Shown in pieces: positions 54,049-62,583 of a stretch of 64,000 nt of DNA (position 1 is the first letter of the stretch; the number at the start of each line of letters is the position of its first letter). Position numbers and translations under genes: made by a program. Source of the stretch: Agaribacillus aureus (GTDB lineage: Bacteria; Bacteroidota; Bacteroidia; Cytophagales; Cyclobacteriaceae); NCBI GenBank assembly GCA_030442055.1, contig JAUJEB010000001.1, positions 3,162,001 through 3,226,000 of the forward strand, given 5' to 3'. The notes beneath the pieces are model-generated. The model was not told the DNA's origin, did no database searches, and saw only the letters and a program-made list of their open reading frames with translations.

Positions 54049-55607
54049 GCGTTAATTTTATTAGTGGTGAATTCCCCGTTGACAAGGCGATTGACGCCCA
54101 TCGGATTATCGTCTTTCAAGGCCAGGGGCAAGTGAGTTTGTGGAGCATCCTGGTAGCACACTACCTTGCAAAACCGCTCAATGGCCGCTGTGCCTACCGA
54201 GGTGGCAGTCGCAAATGTGGTAGAAGGGTATGGCCCGCCGTGGTGCATGGATGGACATACCTCCACCCCTGTAGGGAAACCATTAAAAATAATTCGCCCC
54301 ACTTTTTCCTCAAGGGCCAGCTTAATGGCTCCTGCTTCCGCATCCTCATTGCTATGGATAGTACCGGTTAAATGCCCACCTAATTGATCGATTGCCTGCA
54401 TCATTTCCTCCTGGTTTTCACATTCTATAAGCAGGGCTGCCGGGCCAAAGACTTCTTCTTCCAGGCCCGGGTTGGCATTGAAATCGGCAGCCTTTACCGT
54501 AAACAATGTAGCGCTGGCCATATCGGTACCAGCCAAGGCGGTCAATGCTGGATTGTTAACATAGGCACTGATTTTTTCTTTGTAACCGGAAGTAATACCT
54601 GCGTTGAGCAAGTTGCCAATCTGTATTTTGCCGATAGCCTCGACAAGTGCTTGCTTAAAGGCTTCCTGATCAGGTGTTTTCAACATGAAGACCAGCCCGG
54701 GCTTTGTGCAAAACTGCCCAGCTCCCAGCGTAATGGAGCCAGCTAGCCCGGTAGCAATTTCGTTTCCCCGATTTTCCAATGCCTTCGGCAATATAAATAC
54801 CGGATTGGTGCTGCCCATCTCCGCATAAACCGGTATGGGTCTTGGTCTGGCGGCACCGGCATCAAACAATATCCTTCCTACGCGGGAGCTTCCCGTAAAC
54901 CCCACTGCCTCTAATTTCGGATGTTTTACAAGATGAGTGCTTACCTCCGGATCCCCTCCCTGAAGCAGACTAAAAACGCCGGCGGGCATGCTGTGTTTTT
55001 TAATGGCATTGGTTATGGCCACTGCACACAATTCAGAGGTAGCGGGATGACTTGGGTGACCTTTCACTACCACCGTATTGCCTGCAGCCAGGGCTGAAGC
55101 CGTGTCTCCTCCCAAAGTCGAAAATGCCAGGGGAAAGTTAGAAGCGGAAAAAACGGCTACAGGACCAATTGGCTGCAATACGCTGCGGATATCCGGTTTG
55201 GGTATCGGCTTACGGTGGGGTATGGCCGTATCGATCCTTGCCTGCTGCCAGCTGCCCTCTCTTATGAGTGATGCAAACGCTCTCAATTGACCACAGGTTC
55301 GGCCCCGCTCACCGGTAAGTCGGGGAATGCCCAGCCCGGTCTCTTTATTGCAGGTTTCTAACAACTCGTCACCAAGAGCTTCAATTTCACTGGCAATTTC
55401 ATCGATAAATGCAGCTCTTTGTTCAAATCCAAATGATTTGAAAATCCTGTAGGCCTCATAGGAACCATGCACGGCCTCATCAATTTGAGAAAGGCCTACT
55501 CCTCTAAAGTCATTTAGTTTTTCATTAGTAGCCGGGTTGTAAGATGAAAATGGCGTCCCGGATCCATCGGCCCAGGTCCCGACGATTAAGCTTTTTCCAG
55601 ATATCAT
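54045..55607 (-). CDS. 2,5-dioxovalerate (alpha-ketoglutaric semialdehyde) dehydrogenase
   Basis: 520 residues. Aldehyde dehydrogenase signatures are intact: NAD(P)-binding GNTVVVKGHPSHPATSE, VGFTGSSRVGRILFDAGA, catalytic Glu in AEMGSTNPVF and the nucleophile Cys in GAGQFCTKPGLVF. The sequence style matches the type III alpha-ketoglutaric semialdehyde dehydrogenases found with sugar-acid and hydroxyproline pathways. It produces 2-oxoglutarate for the TCA cycle, the last step of the Weimberg-type route. ATGA overlaps connect it to both neighbours. Confidence 0.9.
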   Translation of the reverse strand: MISGKSLIVGTWADGSGTPFSSYNPATNEKLNDFRGVGLSQIDEAVHGSYEAYRIFKSFGFEQRAAFIDEIASEIEALGDELLETCNKETGLGIPRLTGERGRTCGQLRAFASLIREGSWQQARIDTAIPHRKPIPKPDIRSVLQPIGPVAVFSASNFPLAFSTLGGDTASALAAGNTVVVKGHPSHPATSELCAVAITNAIKKHSMPAGVFSLLQGGDPEVSTHLVKHPKLEAVGFTGSSRVGRILFDAGAARPRPIPVYAEMGSTNPVFILPKALENRGNEIATGLAGSITLGAGQFCTKPGLVFMLKTPDQEAFKQALVEAIGKIQIGNLLNAGITSGYKEKISAYVNNPALTALAGTDMASATLFTVKAADFNANPGLEEEVFGPAALLIECENQEEMMQAIDQLGGHLTGTIHSNEDAEAGAIKLALEEKVGRIIFNGFPTGVEVCPSMHHGGPYPSTTFATATSVGTAAIERFCKVVCYQDAPQTHLPLALKDDNPMGVNRLVNGEFTTNKINA

Positions 55608-56500
55608 GAGTTAGTGTTTAGATCATTCATTTTATATGGTAAAACACCCTTGTAGGGCAGCTTGACCTTAAATAAGGAACCTGACAGAGGATACTTGTCT
55701 AATTGATCAGCATCCATCAGGTAACACGCGGTAGTGATGTATAATTCATCTAGATCGGAACCCCCAAACGCACAGGATGTGACCTTGGGTACCGGCAATA
55801 CGACTTGAAAAACTATCTCCCCGTTTTGTGGGTTTACTCTTACCACTTTACTCCCGTCAAATAATGCTACCCACAAAAAATCCTCTGCATCGATCGCCAT
55901 CCCATCGGGTAGCCCCATTGCTTTATCGATGCAGGCAACGACCTTCTTATTTTGAATATTTCCGGTTTTTGAATCATAGTCATAGCAATGCACCTCGTAG
56001 GTCATGGAGTCTATGAAGTAGAACTTTGTACCATCGCCATTCCACACCAGGCCATTGGAGATGGTGGTGTTGGTGATCTTTTCCTTTACCCCACCAGAGG
56101 CGTCAAATTCATATAAAATACCGGCGCCTTCCCGGCAGTCGTAGGCCATCGTCCCTGCCCAAAACGTTCCCCGGGGGTCACATTTTCCGTCATTAAAGCG
56201 TATGTGTGGATTAGCCAGTTCGGGTTTGGGACCTTCCGTGCGCTTCCCGGTTTCAGGATCCAGAAATCCTACACCATTTTGATCTGCGTAAGCCCACAGC
56301 CCCGATTCGGTCAGCACGACGGTACCGATATCCTGTCCCAGATCAAATCCTGAATTGCGGCCGGTTTTTGGATCAAAAGAAAATATTTTATGATCGAGAA
56401 TGTCTACCCAAAGCAGACATTGATTGGCGTGATCCCAGAGGCTGCCTTCACCTACGATTGCCCTGATGGGATACGCCAGTTGCGCTTCTATACTTTTCAT
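55604..56500 (-). CDS. SMP-30/gluconolactonase-family sugar lactonase
   Basis: 298 residues, the typical family length. Metal-binding and substrate loops are recognisable as GEGSLWD, TISNGLVWNGDGTKFYFIDS, and LPDGMAID, in a six-bladed propeller. It opens the aldono-lactone made by the SDR dehydrogenase to the free acid. It belongs to the same operon by a 4-base overlap with the aldehyde dehydrogenase gene; the dehydratase gene lies 34 bases upstream. No signal peptide, so cytoplasmic. Confidence 0.9.
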   Translation of the reverse strand: MKSIEAQLAYPIRAIVGEGSLWDHANQCLLWVDILDHKIFSFDPKTGRNSGFDLGQDIGTVVLTESGLWAYADQNGVGFLDPETGKRTEGPKPELANPHIRFNDGKCDPRGTFWAGTMAYDCREGAGILYEFDASGGVKEKITNTTISNGLVWNGDGTKFYFIDSMTYEVHCYDYDSKTGNIQNKKVVACIDKAMGLPDGMAIDAEDFLWVALFDGSKVVRVNPQNGEIVFQVVLPVPKVTSCAFGGSDLDELYITTACYLMDADQLDKYPLSGSLFKVKLPYKGVLPYKMNDLNTNS

Positions 56501-56534
56501 TTATCTCGAATAGTTTAATTGCCGTTTTTATTCA

Positions 56535-57704
56535 TTACCAATCCAATATGGCATTGTCATCGTCTCTGATTGTATTTGAATGCATTATTTCCTGCTTAAA
56601 AGGATGTTTTTTGGCTTCCTTTTCATTGATTTCAATGCCGAGGCCGGGCCTGGTTGGCACCGCCCAAAAGCCTTTTTCAGAAGATATTTCGGTTTCTACT
56701 ACATCCCATCGCCAGGGCACATCTGTCAGCATATCCTCCTGGATCAAAAAGTTTGGGGTAGACAAGGCAAAGTGAAGCGCCACGGCATTGGCCACAGGTC
56801 CCAGGGGATTATGTGGTGCCACCCCCATATTGTATACTTCTGCCATAGCCGCAATTTTTCTGGCGGCCCAAAGCCCTCCACAATGGCATAAGTCAGGCTG
56901 AATTACATGTACCGCATTTTTCTCAAAAATCTCCTTGAAATGATAGATAGAAACATGCCTTTCGCCGGTTGCAATTGGCACCTTGGTATGGTCGGTTACC
57001 ATTTTGATGGTGTCAATGTTTTCCGGCCTTACCGGCTCTTCGCAAAAGAAGGGATGAAACTCTTCGATGGCATTGATGTATTGAATGGCCATGGCAGGAG
57101 TGGTACGCCCATGAAAGTCCACCATGATGTCGATATCGGGACCAACAGCCTCTCGAAGTTGTCCGAACATGCTGGCGAATTGTGTGACTTTCCCTCTCCC
57201 TTCAATGGTTTTTGAATAGGGAACAAACACTACTTTTAAGGCGGTGTACCCTTTGTCGATCACATCGTGGGCTAACGCAATGAGCGGCTCTACCGAGAAG
57301 GTTTCATACACAGCTTTCATATCGCCACCACCCAGGTGGGTATACATCCGCACCCGGTCCCTTACCTTCCCCCCTAACAGATGATACACCGGCACGCCCA
57401 GTTCTTTTCCTTTAATATCCCAAAGCGCCTGTTCTATGGCCGAGATGGCCGACATGCCAATCACGCCCAGTGCCCAAAACGACTGACGATACATCTTTTG
57501 ATACAGATGCTCGATGTTTAATGGGTTTTCTCCAGTCAGCATGGCTTCAAAGTCTTCTATAGCCCCTACTACTGCCCTGGTTTTCCACTCAAGGGAGGCC
57601 TCTCCCCAGCCGAAAACACCGGGTTGGCTGGTCTCTACTTTCACAAATACCCAATTCCGCATTTGCGCATTAACCACGAGTGTTTTGAGTCCTGTGATTT
57701 TCAT
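56535..57704 (-). CDS. Enolase-superfamily sugar-acid dehydratase (DgoD-like)
   Basis: About 389 residues from the ATG at 57704; longer frames overlap the SDR gene and add residues without sense. It resembles the galactonate-dehydratase type of the mandelate racemase group: SAISAIEQALWDIKGKELGVP, metal ligands in MVDFHGR (Asp), FFCEEPV (Glu) and ATGERHV (Glu), and the catalytic His region APHNPLGPVA. It removes water from an aldonate to a 2-keto-3-deoxy acid. D-galactonate itself is unlikely here because the next steps lack an aldolase and match a pentonate route. This enzyme replaces the IlvD-type dehydratase of Caulobacter xylose operons. Confidence 0.85.
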   Translation of the reverse strand: MKITGLKTLVVNAQMRNWVFVKVETSQPGVFGWGEASLEWKTRAVVGAIEDFEAMLTGENPLNIEHLYQKMYRQSFWALGVIGMSAISAIEQALWDIKGKELGVPVYHLLGGKVRDRVRMYTHLGGGDMKAVYETFSVEPLIALAHDVIDKGYTALKVVFVPYSKTIEGRGKVTQFASMFGQLREAVGPDIDIMVDFHGRTTPAMAIQYINAIEEFHPFFCEEPVRPENIDTIKMVTDHTKVPIATGERHVSIYHFKEIFEKNAVHVIQPDLCHCGGLWAARKIAAMAEVYNMGVAPHNPLGPVANAVALHFALSTPNFLIQEDMLTDVPWRWDVVETEISSEKGFWAVPTRPGLGIEINEKEAKKHPFKQEIMHSNTIRDDDNAILDW

Positions 57705-57717
57705 AGTTGTAAATTTT

Positions 57718-58497
57718 TCATTTTGGTTGGACACCTTGTACACAATAGCCGCCGTCACACCTGATATCGGTTGCTGTGATATTGGCTGAATCATCACTGG
57801 CAAGAAATACACATACATTGGCAATTTCCCGGATCGACGCTATGGTTCCTCTCGGATGTATTTGATCAAATTCCCGAAGGGCCAAGGCGGGATCATCTGC
57901 GTTTTCTTCCACAAACCGATGAAGCATCGGAGAATCTACTGTCCCTGGCGACACGGAGTTTACCCTTATGTTGTGCGGCGCCAGCTCCATCGCATGGCCG
58001 CGGGCCAGGGCCATGAGTCCACCTTTGGTGGCACCATAAATGGCTACCTCGGGAAACCCGTTGTGACCTGTTACACTGGACATATGAATAATAGACCCTC
58101 CTCCCGATTTTTTCATCTCGGGAAACACCTGTCTGGTAAACAGGATCGGCGCTTTTAAATTAACAGCTAAAACGTGATCAATGGTTTCTTCGGTCAGTAT
58201 TTCCAGCCTGGAACCCGGCATCACAGCTGCATTATTCACCAGCACATCAACACCTCCCAAAGCATGGGCAGCATCTCTGACAAACGCTGTAATGGCATTA
58301 ACATCGCGAATGTCAATGGCCTTTGAAAAAGTTTTTGCACCGGTTTTTTCAACCAGCCCATGGGTTGCTTCCAACGCTTCACTGTTGATATCACAGATGG
58401 CAACAGCTGCCCCTTCATCCGCAAAGGCAAGGGCAATTCCCCGGCCTATACCGTCTCCGGCTCCGGTGATTATACAGCATTTACCGTCAAGTTTCAT
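57718..58497 (-). CDS. SDR-family sugar dehydrogenase
   Basis: About 259 residues from the ATG at 58497. Classical SDR features: cofactor loop TGAGDGIGRG, Asp in AICDINSE favouring NAD, NNAAV, catalytic S-Y-K (SSVTGHNGFPEVAIYGATK), and the PGTVDSPM loop. It should oxidise the aldose at C1 to a lactone, the entry step of the pathway. It ends 13 bases before the dehydratase gene start. The 137 bases upstream, to the regulator gene, contain a 10-bp palindrome (GTGATATCAC, 58583-58592). Confidence 0.88.
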   Translation of the reverse strand: MKLDGKCCIITGAGDGIGRGIALAFADEGAAVAICDINSEALEATHGLVEKTGAKTFSKAIDIRDVNAITAFVRDAAHALGGVDVLVNNAAVMPGSRLEILTEETIDHVLAVNLKAPILFTRQVFPEMKKSGGGSIIHMSSVTGHNGFPEVAIYGATKGGLMALARGHAMELAPHNIRVNSVSPGTVDSPMLHRFVEENADDPALALREFDQIHPRGTIASIREIANVCVFLASDDSANITATDIRCDGGYCVQGVQPK

Positions 58498-58582
58498 ATG
58501 TTTAGGATTTTCATCGGACACGATTGGCAATCTTAATTTTTCGCGAGGTCAAATACCGTCCGGGACAGTGGTGGCTCAAGCC

Positions 58583-58592
58583 GTGATATCAC
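58583..58592. promoter_or_regulatory. GTGATATCAC palindrome before the sugar-oxidation operon
   Basis: Perfect 10-bp palindrome in the 137-base gap between the regulator gene and the SDR gene. Short, so chance is possible, but its position suits an operator for the catabolic operon. Confidence 0.3.
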
Positions 58593-58634
58593 AGATTTTA
58601 TGTAGTAATCGTCCATCATTAAACTGGTTATCTA

Positions 58635-59666
58635 TTATAGTGAATCCCTCATAATCAGTTTTGTTTCTACCTCTTCCTTCATTTCCTGAGGGCCATCAAG
58701 TATGTATGAAACGGCTTTGCGGCCGAGTTGCTCAAAGTCCGTCGATATGACTGTAATACCATCAGCTACCACCCGCTTTATGGGTGAATCATTATAAGAA
58801 ATAAGCCCACAGTCTTTTCCCAGTTTGAGGCCAGTATCCCTGGCTAGTGTGATAATTTCTACCATATCCAGGTCATCGATCACAAAAAATGCCTCTCCGC
58901 TATTTACCTTTTCGACGTTAGACACGATTTCATGGGTTATGCCATTTTCTTTGCAAAAGCGGGTAAACCCTTTCTTAATTTCGCGAGGGGCCTTGGCAGC
59001 ATTGGAAGCGATAAGTTTGGTATCGGAAAATACCAGGGTAAATTTTTCGTAGTTACGGATACGGTCTTTAGCCAATTGCAAACAATCATAAACTGCTTCA
59101 TCAAAATTCTGAACAATGTAATTGCCAAAGTCCGTCGGAAAATATTCTTTCCTATCCAGGGCAAGTACATTCCTGCCTTTTAGTTTTGCCAGTATTGAGG
59201 AAACCTTAGCATGATTGAAGGGCATAACTACAAACACATTGTAGCGATCGATGTTATTGAGAATCAAGGATTCAAACACTTCGATGTTACAGTGATGGAA
59301 GTAAACATCTACATTGGCTACTTTTTTATCCAGGCCCTGTAGCAATGTATTGTAAAGTATTTTTTTGTACTCGGAAAGTTCATCAAAAAGCAAGAATACA
59401 TTTTTTGTGCGACCCACTTTATCATTGGCAACGAAGTATCCCTTGCGCAGCTCAGACCGGATTATGCCAAGTTCTTTTAATTCATTGTATGCCTTGATAA
59501 CCGTCTCCTGGGCCAGGTTATGCTGCAGGCATATTTCCCGGATCGCCGGCAATGGATCACCTATTGACAGGCCTTCACTACGAATCATTTCTTTCACACC
59601 ATTTACAATCTGAATGTATTTGGGAACGGCGCTCTCGTCTTTTATGCTTAATTTTTCTTTGACCAA
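58635..59666 (-). CDS. GntR/LacI-type hybrid transcription regulator
   Basis: About 343 residues from the TTG at 59666, chosen because the wing-helix begins about 16 residues later and family members are about 340 long; a longer open frame to 59882 lacks family similarity. The N-terminus is GntR-type (VNGVKEMIRSEGLSIGDPLP, then QETVIKAYNELKELGIIRSE), and the C-terminus is a periplasmic-binding-like ligand domain, as in LacI proteins (NVFLLFDELSEYKKI, NVFVVMPFNHAKV, and GLISYNDSPIKRVV). Such hybrids are the usual sugar regulators in Bacteroidota. It heads the oxidative-sugar operon and is divergent from the second propeller gene. Dyads and repeats at 59683-59802 are its likely targets. Confidence 0.88.
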   Translation of the reverse strand: MVKEKLSIKDESAVPKYIQIVNGVKEMIRSEGLSIGDPLPAIREICLQHNLAQETVIKAYNELKELGIIRSELRKGYFVANDKVGRTKNVFLLFDELSEYKKILYNTLLQGLDKKVANVDVYFHHCNIEVFESLILNNIDRYNVFVVMPFNHAKVSSILAKLKGRNVLALDRKEYFPTDFGNYIVQNFDEAVYDCLQLAKDRIRNYEKFTLVFSDTKLIASNAAKAPREIKKGFTRFCKENGITHEIVSNVEKVNSGEAFFVIDDLDMVEIITLARDTGLKLGKDCGLISYNDSPIKRVVADGITVISTDFEQLGRKAVSYILDGPQEMKEEVETKLIMRDSL

Positions 59667-59682
59667 AACTATTATTTTGTAA

Positions 59683-59722
59683 ATTTGAACTGCTCTGCTT
59701 TGCTCTGCTCCATAGTTCAAAT
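59683..59722. promoter_or_regulatory. Inverted repeat enclosing a direct repeat, upstream of the GntR gene
   Basis: Arms ATTTGAACT (59683-59691) and AGTTCAAAT (59714-59722) are perfect complements. Between them the direct repeat TGCTCTGCT occurs at 59691-59699 and 59701-59709, a 10-base period of one helix turn. It sits 17 bases before the chosen start. Probable operator or promoter region of the regulator. Confidence 0.5.
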
Positions 59723-59776
59723 AAACAAAAATTAAAATTTGTTTCCAACTATTCCGTGGCGGATCTGAAAATGGTG

Positions 59777-59802
59777 CCATCATTGGGTTCCCAATGTGAT
59801 GG
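59777..59802. promoter_or_regulatory. Second dyad in the divergent GntR / propeller-hydrolase region
   Basis: CCATCATTGGG (59777-59787) faces CCCAATGTGATGG (59790-59802). The inner seven bases CATTGGG/CCCAATG pair perfectly and the outer CCATCA/TGATGG pair across a two-base bulge. A likely regulator-binding site 110 bases before the 59912 gene start. Confidence 0.5.
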
Positions 59803-59911
59803 ATAAACGATGGTTTGGCGTCATACTGCGGTAATAGGGTGAGGCTACTAAAAATACCCTTGCTACAAACATGGCAGCACAAGGTGGCAAGGCGTAAAAA
59901 TGCTACAAACT

Positions 59912-61648
59912 ATGAAAACGAAAATGCTTCTGTTAGGCTGCGTCATATATACACCATTGGTGTTTGGTCAGTTTTCTGAATCAGTCATCCATTTAAAACC
60001 AAAGCCATGGGGACCAATGATCTGGGAATCGAAGCCACCGGCGGGTTGTCCGGTAGAAAATTCGGAAGAACTTGTGGCTGTGATGTTCACCGGACAGCAT
60101 GCCGATTATACTTACGCAGATACCTGGTACCCCAGCTGGGCAGCCGACGACAATCTTTACTCCCCCTATACCGATGGTGTGAGTGGTATATGGAGGTTAT
60201 CGCGTTCCAACACCGGCAAAGACGCTGTAACCGGCCAGGCAAAAATAGTTGGCGATGATCCGATGAATTTGAAGATTACCTCACTCGGGGCTTTTCCCGG
60301 ATCGGCCGCACCATACGTGGGAAGGTATCCATGTGGAAGCCTAGTTCACAATGGTATATGGTACTATGGGACCTATTGCCTGGATCAAAGGCCGGCGGGG
60401 TACAACCTGGGAACGTTAGGCCCTTTCGTTGGCTTTCGCGTATCGACAGATAAGGGCATAACCTGGCAAGACGGTCCTTTCTCATGCGAAAATTCACTCT
60501 TTAATGAATCCGGGAAAGACGGATCAGTGGTCAAAATAGGCGCTCCGCACTTTGTGGACTTCGGTAGAAATATGGAACATTCGCCGGATGGTAAAGCCTA
60601 TCTTGTGGGACATGGCGCTATGCCAAATGATCCTGAACCACGACCTGCCAATTTGAGTTGGGTTAGCGGAGATCAAATATATTTAACAAGGGTAAAACCC
60701 ACTGTAGAAAATATTAATGACCCGTCGAAGTATGAATATTTTTGTGGTTTTGGCAAAAAAAATACGGCCATCTGGTCTTACGATTTTTCTAAAATCAAGC
60801 CAATATTCGAATGGAATAATCATACCGGATGCGTGACCATGACTTACAACGCGGCTTTAAAAAAATACATCATGTGCATTACCGACGGCTGGCCCACCTT
60901 AAAATTTATGGATACTTACTTTTTGGAATCAGATCATATTGAAGGCCCGTGGAAGTTAATCACGTATATGGAAAACTTTGGAGAGCAAGGTTATTTCGTA
61001 AATATCCCAACCAAATTTATATCAGATGACGGGTTCACCTCCTGGTTAAGTTATTCGGGTAACTTTGCGCCATTTACCGACCTGAAAGTAAATCCACCTG
61101 GCGGGCGTTACGGGTTTATCTTGCAGGAAATGAAGTTTTTAGCCAGGTCGGCGTATGCAAAATATCAGCGGGAAGATAACAGTTTACAACTCAAAAAAGC
61201 TATTGAAAAATGGGCGCGTGAAAATCCTTTGACCGGTAGCTTGAATTTAGTGCGTCAAGCCAGCGTGACTGCTTCCTCGGTACTTTCCGGTTATAGCGCT
61301 AAAGCGGTCATTGACGGCGTTGTAGATGGATTCCCTAATAATCCACAATATGAATGGGCATCAAATGACCAAACGGTAAACGCCAAAATTCGCTTATCCT
61401 GGGACAAAAAAATAAAGGTCAGTAAGATCTGGCTGTTTGACCGCCCTTCTCACAACGAACATATTGTTGCAGGAGGCATAAACATGAGTGACGGCTCCAC
61501 ATTTTATTTAGGCGAATTGCCAAATGCCCAGTTGGCCGGAAAAGAAATAAGCTTTCCTTCCAAAGAGATAGAATGGATAGAATTTGTGGTGTTAGGCGTT
61601 GGCAGAGGCAAAAATATCGGATTGGCTGAAATCGCAGTATTTGAATAG
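59912..61648 (+). CDS. Secreted five-bladed-propeller-like hydrolase with discoidin-like C-terminus (second paralogue)
   Basis: About 578 residues from the ATG at 59912, which opens the signal peptide (MLLLGCVIYTPLVFGQ). It shares the propeller motifs of the 48516-50276 protein in the same order: ADTWYPSWAADDNLYSPYTDG-like start, MEHSPDGKAYLVGHG, NLSWVSGDQIYLTRVKP and KYIMCITDGW. The C-terminal 140 residues again look like a galactose-binding domain (SGYSAKAVIDGVVDG, KVSKIWLFDRP). Both paralogues lie at the edges of the sugar-oxidation cluster, and this one is divergent from the GntR-type regulator. An extracellular glycan-cleaving role is likely; DUF4185/GH183 membership is a hypothesis. Confidence 0.6.
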   Translation: MKTKMLLLGCVIYTPLVFGQFSESVIHLKPKPWGPMIWESKPPAGCPVENSEELVAVMFTGQHADYTYADTWYPSWAADDNLYSPYTDGVSGIWRLSRSNTGKDAVTGQAKIVGDDPMNLKITSLGAFPGSAAPYVGRYPCGSLVHNGIWYYGTYCLDQRPAGYNLGTLGPFVGFRVSTDKGITWQDGPFSCENSLFNESGKDGSVVKIGAPHFVDFGRNMEHSPDGKAYLVGHGAMPNDPEPRPANLSWVSGDQIYLTRVKPTVENINDPSKYEYFCGFGKKNTAIWSYDFSKIKPIFEWNNHTGCVTMTYNAALKKYIMCITDGWPTLKFMDTYFLESDHIEGPWKLITYMENFGEQGYFVNIPTKFISDDGFTSWLSYSGNFAPFTDLKVNPPGGRYGFILQEMKFLARSAYAKYQREDNSLQLKKAIEKWARENPLTGSLNLVRQASVTASSVLSGYSAKAVIDGVVDGFPNNPQYEWASNDQTVNAKIRLSWDKKIKVSKIWLFDRPSHNEHIVAGGINMSDGSTFYLGELPNAQLAGKEISFPSKEIEWIEFVVLGVGRGKNIGLAEIAVFE

Positions 61649-61922
61649 ATAAGATGTACAGGTATAGTTCTAGAAATTTAATCCAGTTAACCAATATTCA
61701 TTTCAAAACCATGAATACAACTTATGCGGGCCAAATGTTCTGCGTCGTCCCGGCTCGCAACTGCAGCCGTACCCTTTCTACAGACAAAAAATCCAGGCGG
61801 GAAATGGCTTCCAAAGACGGAGATAAAAATTATGGATCTCTAACCACTAACTTTTCAGCGGTAAATGTCACTTCGATTAGGGATTGGCATCGTTACTTTT
61901 TACATATTTCTTTGGCTTAGTT

Positions 61923-62387
61923 TTATAGCCAACGTCTGACTTTTGTTTTATAAGTCAGGTATTCGCTACCAAATGTTTGTTCCATCATTCGCTCTTCATA
62001 AGGAATATACCAAAGGTTGGCGATCACAACAAAAACCAGGCATCCAATGACAGGCAAGAGCGTTCCCAAAAGTACCCAAACACCCACCAGCATTATCGCA
62101 AAACCGAGATAGATAGGATTTCTGCTGATTTTAAACAAGCCATCTGTCACAAGTCTTCTCGGTTTCCTGAACGTATGAATTTCCGTATTAACCTTGTTAA
62201 ATATTTTGCTGACAACCATCATCATCAACGCGCCTATAACTACCGGTACGATTCCAAGGTAATTGAACGGTTGCGGAATAATTTCTTTGAAAACAACCAG
62301 CGATTTTATGACTATCATGGAAATAATGCAGATTAAAAACAGCATTGGCGGAATTAATTTTTTCATGTGTTTATAATTTACTTTCAT
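61923..62387 (-). CDS. Isoprenylcysteine carboxyl methyltransferase-like membrane protein
   Basis: 154 residues with four membrane helices (LFLICIISMIVIKSLVVF, YLGIVPVVIGALMMMVV, IYLGFAIMLVGVWVLLG, and LLPVIGCLVFVVIANLWYIPY). The region RNPIYLGF followed by YEERMMEQTFGSEYLTYKTKVRRWL matches the SAM-binding C-terminus of bacterial ICMT/PEMT-like proteins. A shorter start at 62366 is possible. The methylated acceptor in bacteria is unknown. The Crp-type gene ends 196 bases upstream on the same strand. Confidence 0.82.
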   Translation of the reverse strand: MKVNYKHMKKLIPPMLFLICIISMIVIKSLVVFKEIIPQPFNYLGIVPVVIGALMMMVVSKIFNKVNTEIHTFRKPRRLVTDGLFKISRNPIYLGFAIMLVGVWVLLGTLLPVIGCLVFVVIANLWYIPYEERMMEQTFGSEYLTYKTKVRRWL

Positions 62388-62583
62388 TGGTCACATGGAA
62401 CCTCGCCTTTTATAATCATTCCCTTGCGCCTCGGCTAAAGCTTTCTCCGGTGGCCGAAGCCTCTGGCGAAGGACTCAGCGACACGCGGTGTTTGTCGATT
62501 ACGTCATGCTCGGTTTCATCCTTATATCATTTTAAATTTCCACAAAGCTACTCAGCCGTGAATGCAATTGCATTAACATAGGT

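Noticed and set aside
61654-61920. 88-codon frame after the second propeller gene
   Set aside because: Low-complexity mixed composition, no domain, starts right after the stop of a strong gene.
62561-62574. Perfect 14-bp palindrome AATGCAATTGCATT just after the Crp-type gene
   Set aside because: Ten bases past the stop, in a position with no nearby promoter need; could be chance in AT-rich DNA.
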